64,000 bases of DNA from Jatrophihabitans sp035642535 (GTDB lineage: Bacteria; Actinomycetota; Actinomycetes; Mycobacteriales; Jatrophihabitantaceae). A program made the position numbers and the translations under genes. Numbering within the stretch: the first letter of the stretch is position 1; the number at the start of each line of letters is the position of its first letter. Of the stretch, positions 55,166-62,979 are shown piece by piece. The notes beneath the pieces are model-generated. The model was not told the DNA's origin. It made no database searches and saw only the letters and a list, made by a program, of their open reading frames with translations. Location of the stretch: positions 1 through 64,000 of the forward strand of contig DASQSE010000121.1 in assembly GCA_035642535.1 (NCBI GenBank), given 5' to 3'.

Positions 55166-55963
55166 TCAGCGGCCCTTGAAGTTGGGAGTGCGCTTCTCGG
55201 CGAAGGCGCGCGGGCCTTCCTTGGCGTCCTCGCTCTGGAACACCGCCGTGCCCAGCTTGGCTTCGAGCCGGAACGCGTCGTTCTCGTGCATGCCCTCCGA
55301 CTCGCGAATCGTGCGCAGGATGGCCTGCACCGCGAGCGGCCCGTTCGCCGCGATCATCGCCGCGATCTCGAGCGCCTTGTCGAGCGCCTGACCGTCCGGC
55401 ACCACCTGCCCGATCAGCCCGATCTCCTTGGCCTCGGTCGCGGTGATGTGCCGGCCGGTCAGCAGCAGGTCGGCGGCGATCGTGTACGGAATCTGCCGGA
55501 CGAGGCGGACGGCCGAGCCGCCGAGCGGGAACAGTCCCCAGCGCGGCTCGCTCACCCCGAACCGGGCGCTCTCGCCGGCGACCCGGATGTCGGTGGCCTG
55601 GAGAATCTCGGTGCCGCCGGCGATCGCCGGCCCCTCCACCGCGGCGATGAGCGGCTTGAGCAGCCGCCGGCCCTTGAGCAGCGAGTCGATGAGCGACAGG
55701 TCCATCGAATGCGCCGCGTCGCCGGGGTGTGCGGTCGTCATCGCCTTCAGGTCGGCGCCCGCACAGAACGCCCGGCCGGCCCCGGTCAGGATGCAGACGC
55801 GGATCTCCGGATCCTCGTCGACGCGCTTCCACGCCGCGGACATGCCCGCCAGCATCGGCCCGGACAGCGCATTGCGCGCCTCGGGACGGTTCATCGTCAC
55901 GATAAGGGCGTGCCCGCACTGTTCGACGAGACAGTGTTGGTCGTCCGGCGTCGCGTCGGTCAT
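55166..55963 (-). CDS. echA19: EchA19-like enoyl-CoA hydratase
   Basis: A 265-residue crotonase. It has VTMNRPEARNALSGPMLAG, TGAGRAFCAGADLKAM (oxyanion hole) and VEGPAIAGGTEILQATDIRV, and ends in RAFAEKRTPNFKGR, as in EchA19 (Rv3516). EchA19 hydrates the side-chain enoyl-CoA of cholesterol intermediates. ATG 55963 has GGAAGG 7 nt upstream. KstR-type operator at 55993 shared with fadD19. Confidence 0.88.
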   Translation of the reverse strand: MTDATPDDQHCLVEQCGHALIVTMNRPEARNALSGPMLAGMSAAWKRVDEDPEIRVCILTGAGRAFCAGADLKAMTTAHPGDAAHSMDLSLIDSLLKGRRLLKPLIAAVEGPAIAGGTEILQATDIRVAGESARFGVSEPRWGLFPLGGSAVRLVRQIPYTIAADLLLTGRHITATEAKEIGLIGQVVPDGQALDKALEIAAMIAANGPLAVQAILRTIRESEGMHENDAFRLEAKLGTAVFQSEDAKEGPRAFAEKRTPNFKGR

Positions 55964-55992
55964 CGAGGCCCTTCCTCGCGCTTGCACAGAAC

Positions 55993-56010
55993 GATAACAC
56001 GTTCTAGTTT
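55993..56010. promoter_or_regulatory. KstR-type operator between echA19 and fadD19
   Basis: GATAACACGTTCTA (55993-56006) has one mismatch (first base G) to TnnAACnnGTTnnA. Its final TA begins the -10 hexamer TAGTTT (56005-56010), which ends 6 nt before the fadD19 GTG. On the other strand TATCGT lies within the site and may be the echA19 -10. Confidence 0.8.
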
Positions 56011-56016
56011 TGGCCC

Positions 56017-57651
56017 GTGGCCTACAACATTGCCGACCTGTTCGAGCATGCGGTCGACTACTTCCCGGATCGCCTGGCGGTGGCATGCGGCGATGATGAG
56101 GCAACCTACGCCGAGCTCGAGGAGCGGGCCAACCGCCTCGCGCACCACCTCGCCGACCACGGGGTGAGCGCCGGCGCGCACGTCGGCATGTGCACGCGCA
56201 ATCGGCTCGAGGCCATCGTCACGATGCTCGCGGTCTACAAGCTGCGCGCCGCGCTCATCAACGTCAATTACCGCTACACCGCGAGCGAGATCCGCTACGT
56301 CCTCGACAACGCCGACGTCGTCGCGCTGGTGCACGAGCGCACCTACTCAGACCGGGTCGCGGAGGCCCTTCCGGGCGCGGCCACGGTGAAGCACGTGGTT
56401 GTTGTCGAGGACGAGAGCGAGCTGCCGTTCACCGGGACGTCCTATCCGGACGCGCTGGCAAGCGGGCGGCCGGAACGTGATTTCGAGCAGCGCAGCGGAG
56501 CCGACCTGTACCTGCTGTACACCGGCGGCACGACCGGCGTGCCGAAGGGCGTCATGTGGCGGCACGAGGACGTCTGGCGCACGCTCGGCGGCGGCATCAA
56601 CTTCATGACCGGCGAGCCGCTGGAGAACGAGTTCGTCCAGGCCGAGACGGGCAAGGTCACCGGTGGCATGGTCCGGCTCTGCCTCGCCCCGCTGATCCAC
56701 GGCAACGCGCAGTGGGCCGCGCTGATGGCGCTGTTCGGCGGGGACACCGTTGTGCTGCTCACCCACTTCAATCCCACTGAAGTCTGGCGCGCCGTCGAGC
56801 GTCGCAAGGTCAACGTCGTCGTGCTGATCGGCGACGCGATGGCCCGCCCGATGATCGAGGCGTTCCATGCGGGCAGTTACGACGTCTCGTCGGTTTACGC
56901 GATCTCCAGCAGCGCCGCGTTGTTCTCGCAGAGCGTCAAGAACGAGTACCTCGCCGCGCTGCCCAATGCCGTGATCACCGATGCGATCGGATCGTCGGAG
57001 ACCGGGTTCATGGGAATCGGGATGATCACCAAGGACACCGAGCAGGGCGTCGGCGGTCCACGAGTCAGTGCCGGCAAGGACACCATCGTCATCGACGTGT
57101 TCGACAAGCCGATCCCGCCGGGTTCGGACGAGATCGGCAGGCTTGCGCGCGGCGGGCACATTCCGCTCGGCTACTACAAGGACCCGGAGAAGACGGCCCG
57201 GCTGTTCGTCGAGGTCGACGGGAAGCGCTACACGGTGCCCGGTGACTTCGCCCGCCACGAGCCGGACGGCACGATCACCCTGCTCGGCCGCGGCAACACG
57301 TGCGTCAACACGGGCGGCGAGAAGGTCTTTCCGGAGGAGGTAGAGGCCGCCCTGATGTCGCATCCCGACGTGTTCGACGTGCTTGTCGTCGGCGTCCCGG
57401 ACGAGCGGCTGGGGCAGCGGGTCGCGGCGCTCGTCGAACCGCGGCCGGATGCCACCCCGTCGGCGGACGACCTCGTCGATCACGTCCGGGCCGAACTTGC
57501 CGGCTACAAGGTGCCGCGCAGCATCTGGCTCGTCGACAAGATGCAACGGCTCGCCACCGCCAAGGCCGACTACAAGTGGGCCGCGAACTACGCAGCCGAT
57601 CACCCGGAAGAGGACCTGTGCGCACCGCGATCTGCGACCAGCTCGGCATAG
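56017..57651 (+). CDS. fadD19: FadD19, steroid side-chain acyl-CoA synthetase
   Basis: A 544-residue ATP-dependent CoA ligase. Segments matching FadD19 of M. tuberculosis are NIADLFEHAVDYFPDRLAVA at the N-terminus, YLLYTGGTTGVPKGVMWRHE, DAIGSSETGFMG, TVPGDFARHEPDGTI and NTGGEKVFPEEVEAAL, with a C-terminal KADYKWAANYA. FadD19 activates C26/C24 steroid carboxylic acids and is essential for C-24-branched sterols in Rhodococcus. The GTG start is likely leaderless. The 3' end overlaps the next gene by 34 nt. Confidence 0.92.
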   Translation: MAYNIADLFEHAVDYFPDRLAVACGDDEATYAELEERANRLAHHLADHGVSAGAHVGMCTRNRLEAIVTMLAVYKLRAALINVNYRYTASEIRYVLDNADVVALVHERTYSDRVAEALPGAATVKHVVVVEDESELPFTGTSYPDALASGRPERDFEQRSGADLYLLYTGGTTGVPKGVMWRHEDVWRTLGGGINFMTGEPLENEFVQAETGKVTGGMVRLCLAPLIHGNAQWAALMALFGGDTVVLLTHFNPTEVWRAVERRKVNVVVLIGDAMARPMIEAFHAGSYDVSSVYAISSSAALFSQSVKNEYLAALPNAVITDAIGSSETGFMGIGMITKDTEQGVGGPRVSAGKDTIVIDVFDKPIPPGSDEIGRLARGGHIPLGYYKDPEKTARLFVEVDGKRYTVPGDFARHEPDGTITLLGRGNTCVNTGGEKVFPEEVEAALMSHPDVFDVLVVGVPDERLGQRVAALVEPRPDATPSADDLVDHVRAELAGYKVPRSIWLVDKMQRLATAKADYKWAANYAADHPEEDLCAPRSATSSA

Positions 57652-58721
57652 CCCATCCGATCTTCGCCTTCACGCCGTCCGAGCACGTCGCGGCGGCGGT
57701 GAGCCGGGCCGGCGGGCTGGGCGTGCTCGGCTGCGTCCGCTTCAACGAGGCCGACGAGTTGGACGCCGTCCTGACGTGGATGGACGAGAACGCGGACGGC
57801 AAGCCGTACGGCGTCGACGTGGTGATGCCGGCGAAGATCCCCGAAGAGGGGAGCGCGACCGATCTCGGCAAGTACATCCCGGAAGGGCATCGGAGGTTCG
57901 TCGACGACACGCTGCGCAAGCTGGGCGTGCCGCCGCTGCCCGCCGACGGCGACCCCGCGGCGGCCGGGGTGCTCGGCTGGCTGCACTCGGTGGCGCGTTC
58001 GCACGTCGATGTCGCGCTGCAGCACCCGATCAAGCTCATCGCCAACGCGTTGGGTTCGCCGCCCGCCGACGTCATCGAGCTTGCGCACACGCATGACGTC
58101 CCGGTCGCGGCGCTGGCCGGCAAGGCGAAGCATGCTCGCGCGCACGTCGACAACGGCGTGGACGTTGTCGTTGCCCAAGGCACCGAGGCGGGCGGGCACA
58201 CCGGCGAGATCGCCACGATGGTGCTGGTGCCCGAGATCGTCGACACCGTCGGCGGCGATGCCCACGTGCTGGCCGCGGGCGGCATCGGGTCGGGCCGGCA
58301 GATCGCCGCGGCGCTGGCCCTCGGCGCGAGCGGCGTGTGGATGGGTTCGTACTGGCTGACAACCTCCGAGTACCAACTCGGGACGGGTGATGCGATGCAG
58401 CGTGCACTCGTCGCGGCCGGCTCGGACCAGACCGTCCGCGCCCGTATCTACAGCGGCAAGCCGGCCCGGCTGCTTCGGACCAAGTGGACGGATGCCTGGG
58501 CCGCCGAGGATGCGCCCGAGCCGCTGCCGATGCCGCTGCAGAACCTGCTCGTCAGCGAGGCCCATCAGCGAATCGCGGCGGCCGACGACCCGGAGGTGGT
58601 CGCGATGCCGGTCGGGCAGATCGTCGGCCGGATGAACGCGGTGCGCCCGGTCGCGGAGCTGATCGAGGAGCTGCTGACCGAATTCGACGAGACGATGCAG
58701 CGCCTCGACAAGACGCGGTGA
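57618..58721 (+). CDS. nitronate monooxygenase-family flavoenzyme in the fadD19 operon
   Basis: A 367-residue FMN-binding TIM barrel of the NMO/2-nitropropane dioxygenase family. Segments are CDQLGIAHPIFAFTPSEHV, VDVVVAQGTEAGGHTGEIAT with the family His, HVLAAGGIGSGRQIAAALA and WMGSYWLTTSEYQ. GTG 57618 has GAAGAGG about 6 nt upstream. It overlaps fadD19 by 34 nt and the OYE gene by 4 nt. Actual reaction unknown; a steroid role is inferred from the operon. The paralog IpdC at 35254 works in ring C/D breakdown. Confidence 0.8.
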   Translation: MRTAICDQLGIAHPIFAFTPSEHVAAAVSRAGGLGVLGCVRFNEADELDAVLTWMDENADGKPYGVDVVMPAKIPEEGSATDLGKYIPEGHRRFVDDTLRKLGVPPLPADGDPAAAGVLGWLHSVARSHVDVALQHPIKLIANALGSPPADVIELAHTHDVPVAALAGKAKHARAHVDNGVDVVVAQGTEAGGHTGEIATMVLVPEIVDTVGGDAHVLAAGGIGSGRQIAAALALGASGVWMGSYWLTTSEYQLGTGDAMQRALVAAGSDQTVRARIYSGKPARLLRTKWTDAWAAEDAPEPLPMPLQNLLVSEAHQRIAAADDPEVVAMPVGQIVGRMNAVRPVAELIEELLTEFDETMQRLDKTR

Positions 58722-59884
58722 CGACCGACGTCCTCTCCGCGGCGACGCTCGGGCCGGTGCGGCTGCGCAATCGCGTCATCAAGGCGGCGACGTTCGAGGG
58801 GATGACGCGGCGCGGCCTGGTGACGGACGAGCTGATCGAGTTCCACCGGCAGGTGGCGGCGGGCGGGGTCGGGATGACGACGGTCGCGTATCTCGCCGTC
58901 TCGCCGGAGGGGCGCACCGACCGCCACCAGATCCATTGGCGCCCCGAGGCGCTGGCCGGGTTGCGCCGGCTCACCGAAGCGGTGCACGCCGAGGGCGCGG
59001 CGGCATCCGCGCAGATAGGACATGCCGGTCCGGTGGCCGACGGGCGCAGCAATGGCGCGCAGGCCCTGTCGCCGCATCGGACGTTCTCACCGCTGAGCGT
59101 GCAGTTCACGCGGCGCGCGACAGCGGCGGACCTCGACCGGATCGTGCGGGCGCATGCCGACGCCGCCCGGATGGCGGTCGAGGCCGGCTTCGACGCGGTC
59201 GAGATCCACCTCGGGCACAACTACTTGGCATCAGCGTTCCTCTCGCCGCGGCTGAACCGGCGTCGCGACGAGTTCGGCGGCTCACCGGCGAACCGGGCGC
59301 GGTTCGCGCGGGCGATCGCGCGCGCCGTGCGCGCCGCGGCCGGCGACCGGCTGGCCGTCATCGCGAAGCTCAACCTGGACGACGGCGTGCGCGGCGGGCT
59401 GCGACTCGACGACGCCACCCAGGTAGCTCGCTGGCTCGAGCAGGACGGTTCGCTGGACGCGCTCGAGATGACCGCCGGCAGTTCGCTGCTCAACCCGATG
59501 TATCTCTTCAAGGGCCCGGCGCCGCTGCGTGACTTTGCAGCGGCGATGCGCGAGCCGGTGCGCACCGGCGTCCGGCTGTTCGGCCGCACCAGGCTGCACA
59601 GCTACCCGTACCGGGACGGCTACCTGCTCGAGGACGCGATGCAGGTGCGCGCCGCCGTCGGGCTGCCGATGATCCTGCTAGGCGGCGTCACGAACCGCGC
59701 GGTGATGGACGCCGCGATGCGCGCCGGCTTCGAGTTCGTGGCCATGGCGCGCGCCCTGTTGCGCGAGCCCGACCTGATCAATCAGTTGCGCGCCGATCCG
59801 CACGCCCGATCGCTGTGCAGTCACTGCAACCGCTGCATGCCGACGATCTACACCGGCACCCGCTGCGTGGAGATACCGGCGTGA
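58718..59884 (+). CDS. old yellow enzyme-type NADH:flavin oxidoreductase with C-terminal cysteines
   Basis: A 388-residue FMN TIM-barrel reductase. Features are VIKAATFEGMTRRGLV near the N-terminus, ASAQIGHAGP, AVEIHLGHNYLASAFLSPRL and PMILLGGVTNRAVMDAAM. The C-terminus has a CSHCNRCMPTIYTGTRC cluster, reminiscent of the 4Fe-4S motif of 2,4-dienoyl-CoA reductase, although the NAD-binding domain that usually follows is absent. A double-bond reduction on a CoA ester is a plausible reaction. GTG 58718 overlaps the upstream gene. Confidence 0.83.
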   Translation: MTTDVLSAATLGPVRLRNRVIKAATFEGMTRRGLVTDELIEFHRQVAAGGVGMTTVAYLAVSPEGRTDRHQIHWRPEALAGLRRLTEAVHAEGAAASAQIGHAGPVADGRSNGAQALSPHRTFSPLSVQFTRRATAADLDRIVRAHADAARMAVEAGFDAVEIHLGHNYLASAFLSPRLNRRRDEFGGSPANRARFARAIARAVRAAAGDRLAVIAKLNLDDGVRGGLRLDDATQVARWLEQDGSLDALEMTAGSSLLNPMYLFKGPAPLRDFAAAMREPVRTGVRLFGRTRLHSYPYRDGYLLEDAMQVRAAVGLPMILLGGVTNRAVMDAAMRAGFEFVAMARALLREPDLINQLRADPHARSLCSHCNRCMPTIYTGTRCVEIPA

Positions 59885-59935
59885 TGACGTCCGAGGTAAT
59901 CGACGTGCCGCATCAGCAGGTGCTGTGCTGGACGC

Positions 59936-60271
59936 ATGGCAGATCGTGCGCGTGGCCGGTTCGACCGGATGTTGGCGGCGATCATGTGGGTCGACGCCCT
60001 GCTGTCCGCCGGGCTCGCGGCCATCGCAGTCGTGGTGAGCCCGGTCGTCGCGATCATCGGCGTGCCGAGCCGGTACTGGTCGCCCCTAGCCGGCGCGGCG
60101 CTCGTGCTGGCGGCGGCGCTCGCGGCGTGCGGCGCAGTGACCGCGGTGCTCATCGTGCGCCGCCTGCAGTCGGGCGACTATCTGCTGCCGGCCCGACTCC
60201 GGCTGCCGCTGCCCGAGTTCATGCGGCCGCCGACAGCCCGGCCGACTCAGGCCGGGGTGGCCGCGAGGTAG
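59936..60271 (+). CDS. small membrane protein of unknown function
   Basis: A 111-residue protein with two hydrophobic segments (MLAAIMWVDALLSAGLAAIA through VVSPVVAIIG, and GAALVLAAALAACGAVTAVL) and a polar C-terminus ending in RPTQAGVAAR. ATG 59936 is chosen; there is no strong ribosome-binding site. It follows the OYE gene by about 50 nt and overlaps the convergent fadE27 by 25 nt. Function unknown. Confidence 0.55.
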   Translation: MADRARGRFDRMLAAIMWVDALLSAGLAAIAVVVSPVVAIIGVPSRYWSPLAGAALVLAAALAACGAVTAVLIVRRLQSGDYLLPARLRLPLPEFMRPPTARPTQAGVAAR

Positions 60272-61353
60272 GCGCCGACTTTGCGCAGCTGGGCCGTCGC
60301 ACTGCCCAGCACGAACTCGTTCCGCTTCGCCGCGGTGAAGTAGCGATGCGTCGGTGCGTCGAGGTCGATGCCGGTGCCGCCGTGCACGTGCACCGCGGTG
60401 TGCGCGACGCGGTGGCCCGCGTCGGCTGCCCAGAACTTCGCGGTGGCGATCTCCGTCGGGCAGGACAACGCATTGGCTGCCCGCCAAGCGGCCTCCCACA
60501 TGGTTAGCCGCGCCGCCTCGACGTCGATGTACGCGTCGGCGAGACGTTGCGCGACGGCCTGGAAGGAGCCGATCGGGCGACCGAACTGCTCGCGCTCGCG
60601 CGCGTACGCGGCGGTCAGCTCGAGCGCTCGCTCCAGCACGCCAACCTGGTGGGCGCAGAGCAGGATCATGGCGCGCGAAACGACCCAGTGCAGCACGTTG
60701 CTGTCACCGAGGTAGCCGTCGGCGCCGAGCCGCACGTGGGAGAGCGTGAGCGTCGCGGTGGTGTCGCCGTCCACGACGCGCTCGGCCTCGATGGAAAGCC
60801 CGTCGGCGTCCCGCGGCACCAGGAATGCCGCGCCGCCATGCGGGGTGTCGGCGCCGACGAGGAAGGCGTCGGCGACGGTGCCGAACGGCACCATGGCCTT
60901 CACCCCGTCGAGGATCCAGTCGTCGTCGCGGCGCTCGGCCCGGGTCGTGGGCGACTCGGCGTCGTCGCTGCCCTCCTCGCTGAGCGCCGGGGCGAGCAGC
61001 AGCGCCCCCGCCAGCGCGGGCGCGGCGTAGCGCGCACGCTGCGCGTCGGTGCCGAAGTATCCGATGGCGACGGCCGTCACCGCCAACTCCAGGTAGGGCG
61101 CCGGCGCAACTGCGCGGCCGAGTTCGATCTGGACGCTGCATTGCTCGAGCAGATCGAGCCCGCTGCCGCCGATACTCTCCGGCGCGGCGGCCGTGGCGAC
61201 GCCCGTCTCGACGAGGGTCTGCCACAGGCCGCGATCGAGGCGGACGCCGCTCTCGTCCACCTCGCGCAGCCGTCGTTCGGTGACATGATCGTCGAGAATG
61301 CGCCGGGTCAACGCGGCCAGCTCGCGCTGTGACTCGGACGGTTCGAAGTCCAT
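60247..61353 (-). CDS. fadE27: FadE27 (ChsE5) acyl-CoA dehydrogenase subunit
   Basis: A 368-residue acyl-CoA dehydrogenase subunit. In M. tuberculosis FadE26 and FadE27 (ChsE4-ChsE5) form a heterotetramer that dehydrogenates the steroid side-chain CoA ester. It starts with MDFEPSESQRELAALTRRI like FadE27, has VLERALELTAAYAREREQFG and ends in HVHGGTGIDLDAPTHRYF. ATG 61353 is chosen by that similarity; GTG 61362 would overlap the fadE26 stop (GTGA). It is coupled to fadE26 with a 5-nt gap. Confidence 0.9.
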   Translation of the reverse strand: MDFEPSESQRELAALTRRILDDHVTERRLREVDESGVRLDRGLWQTLVETGVATAAAPESIGGSGLDLLEQCSVQIELGRAVAPAPYLELAVTAVAIGYFGTDAQRARYAAPALAGALLLAPALSEEGSDDAESPTTRAERRDDDWILDGVKAMVPFGTVADAFLVGADTPHGGAAFLVPRDADGLSIEAERVVDGDTTATLTLSHVRLGADGYLGDSNVLHWVVSRAMILLCAHQVGVLERALELTAAYAREREQFGRPIGSFQAVAQRLADAYIDVEAARLTMWEAAWRAANALSCPTEIATAKFWAADAGHRVAHTAVHVHGGTGIDLDAPTHRYFTAAKRNEFVLGSATAQLRKVGAYLAATPA

Positions 61354-61358
61354 CCCCG

Positions 61359-62540
61359 TCACCGGCCACTCGCGGGCAGCCGCAGCCCGGCCATCGCGAT
61401 GATGTCGCGCTGCACCTCGTTCGTCCCTCCGCCGAAGGTGAGGATCAGCGACGAACGGTGCATCCGCTCGACGCGGCCCTGCAGCACCGCGGCCGGTGAG
61501 CCGGCGCGCACGACCGCGTTCGCGCCGAGCACCTCCATCAGCAGCCGGTAGGCCTCGGTGGCGAATTCCGTCCCGAACACCTTCGTGGCCGACGCATCGA
61601 CAGTGCCGCCAGAGCCGACAGCGCCGCCCGATGCGATCTGCCAGTTCTTCAGCCGGAGGAACTGCACCTTCGCGTGCACGCGCGCCAGGTGGATCTGCAC
61701 CCACTCCTGGTCGATCACCCGTCGACCGTCGGGCAGCTTGGCGTGCTGCGCCCAATCGCGTACCTCGCGCAGCGCGTTCATGATCGGCGCGGCCGAGGTC
61801 AGTGCGACGCGCTCGTGATTGAGCTGGTTGGTGATCAACGGCCACCCGCCGTTGAGTTCGCCGACGCTCGCCGATGCCGGAACGCGTACGTCCGAGTAGT
61901 AGGTCGCGCTGGTGGTCACACCGGCGACGGTGCGCACCGGCGTCCACGAGAAGCCGGGGGAGTCCGTCGGGACGATGAAAACCGTCAACCCTTTGTGCTT
62001 GGCGGCGTCCGGATCGGTGCGGCAGGCGAGCCAGACGTAGTCGGCGTACTGGATCAGGCTCGTCCACATCTTCTGCCCGCTGATGACGTAGTCGTCGCCG
62101 TCACGCACCGCACGGGTGCGCAGCGATGCGAGATCGGTCCCCGCGGCGGGCTCGCTATAGCCGATGGCGAAATGCAACTCGCCGGCGGCGATGCGCGGCA
62201 GGAAGAACGCGCGTTGCTCCGGCGTGCCGAATCGCATGATCGTCGGGCCGATGGTGTTGATGGTCAGGAACGGCACCGGCGCGCCCGCCAGCGCTGCCTC
62301 GTCCGTGAAGATCAGCTGGTCGAGCGCCGAGCCGCCGCGCCCGCCGTACTCCACAGGCCAGCCGAGGGCGAGCCAGCCGTCGCTGCCCATCTGCCTGATG
62401 ACGTCCTTGTACACGCCCCCGTCCCCGTACTCTCCGTCGCCCTGGAGGGCGGCGCGCCGCTCGGGCGTCATGAGCGCGGCGAAGTAGTCGCGCAACTCGG
62501 CTCGCAGCCGTTCGTGCTCGGCGGAGTACGTGAGCTTCAT
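61359..62540 (-). CDS. fadE26: FadE26 (ChsE4) acyl-CoA dehydrogenase subunit
   Basis: A 393-residue partner subunit, clearly FadE26: YFAALMTPERRAAL near the N-terminus, WLALGWPVEYGGRGGSALDQ, SIGYSEP-like GYSEPAAGTDLASLRT and GGGTNEVQRDIIAMAGLRLP at the end. Together with FadE27 it binds FAD at shared interfaces. ATG 62540 has AGGAG 7 nt upstream and matches the family start (KLTYS/RISYT). It is the first gene of the fadE26-fadE27 operon under KstR at 62557. Confidence 0.93.
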   Translation of the reverse strand: MKLTYSAEHERLRAELRDYFAALMTPERRAALQGDGEYGDGGVYKDVIRQMGSDGWLALGWPVEYGGRGGSALDQLIFTDEAALAGAPVPFLTINTIGPTIMRFGTPEQRAFFLPRIAAGELHFAIGYSEPAAGTDLASLRTRAVRDGDDYVISGQKMWTSLIQYADYVWLACRTDPDAAKHKGLTVFIVPTDSPGFSWTPVRTVAGVTTSATYYSDVRVPASASVGELNGGWPLITNQLNHERVALTSAAPIMNALREVRDWAQHAKLPDGRRVIDQEWVQIHLARVHAKVQFLRLKNWQIASGGAVGSGGTVDASATKVFGTEFATEAYRLLMEVLGANAVVRAGSPAAVLQGRVERMHRSSLILTFGGGTNEVQRDIIAMAGLRLPASGR

Positions 62541-62556
62541 GCACAGACTCCTAGAG

Positions 62557-62570
62557 TGCAACGTGTTCTA
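62557..62570. promoter_or_regulatory. KstR operator of fadE26-fadE27
   Basis: TGCAACGTGTTCTA fits TnnAACnnGTTnnA exactly and ends 16 nt before the fadE26 start codon on the minus strand. Confidence 0.85.
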
Positions 62571-62657
62571 GCGACACTATCGCGGCGGCTGCGTGGCGTC
62601 GAGATAGGCAAATCCGACCAGATGGCTCGATAGCGAGCGACCGTGGTTGTCCGTTGT

Positions 62658-62675
62658 TAGAACACGTTCTAGTAT
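62658..62675 (+). promoter_or_regulatory. KstR operator fused to the fdxD -10
   Basis: TAGAACACGTTCTA (62658-62671) is a perfect palindrome and exact KstR consensus. Its final TA begins TAGTAT (62670-62675). The leader to fdxD is about 110 nt, unlike the other KstR genes. The rest of the 220-bp gap (62571-62657) has no further motif that I recognise. Confidence 0.88.
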
Positions 62676-62790
62676 AGCGCCGAGCGGGGCCAGGCCGTGA
62701 CCGGCGCTCCCGTCGCTCGTTGCCCCCTGTGGGAGGTGAACGGCGGGGATGCGGTGCACGCCGCGCCGACGGAGCGGAGACGGAGGACGG

Positions 62791-62979
62791 ATGCACATCA
62801 CGGTCGACCGGGATCTCTGCGAGGCGAACGCGGTGTGCTGTGGTCTGGCGCCGGATGTCTTCGAGTTGGACGCGGACGAGCAACTCGTCATCAAGCTGCC
62901 CAGTCCTGCACCGGACGACCTCGAACGGGTGAGCAGGGCCGTCGAACGCTGCCCGCGCAACGCCCTGGAGCTCGGCTAG
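62791..62979 (+). CDS. fdxD: FdxD-type ferredoxin
   Basis: A 62-residue ferredoxin. Cysteines are in DRDLCEANAVCCGLAPDVFE and VERCPRNALEL, giving a 3Fe-4S type binding set. It resembles Rv3503c (FdxD), the redox partner of CYP125 and CYP142. ATG 62791 has GGAGGA about 4 nt upstream and fits the family; an in-frame ATG at 62749 with a GGAGGTGA site 9 nt upstream would add 14 residues. It overlaps hsd4A (TAGTG). Confidence 0.9.
   Translation: MHITVDRDLCEANAVCCGLAPDVFELDADEQLVIKLPSPAPDDLERVSRAVERCPRNALELG

Noticed and set aside
58718..59884. OYE gene considered as full 2,4-dienoyl-CoA reductase (FadH)
   Set aside because: It is 388 residues and lacks the C-terminal NAD(P)/FAD domain of FadH, so only the barrel with a cysteine tail is claimed.
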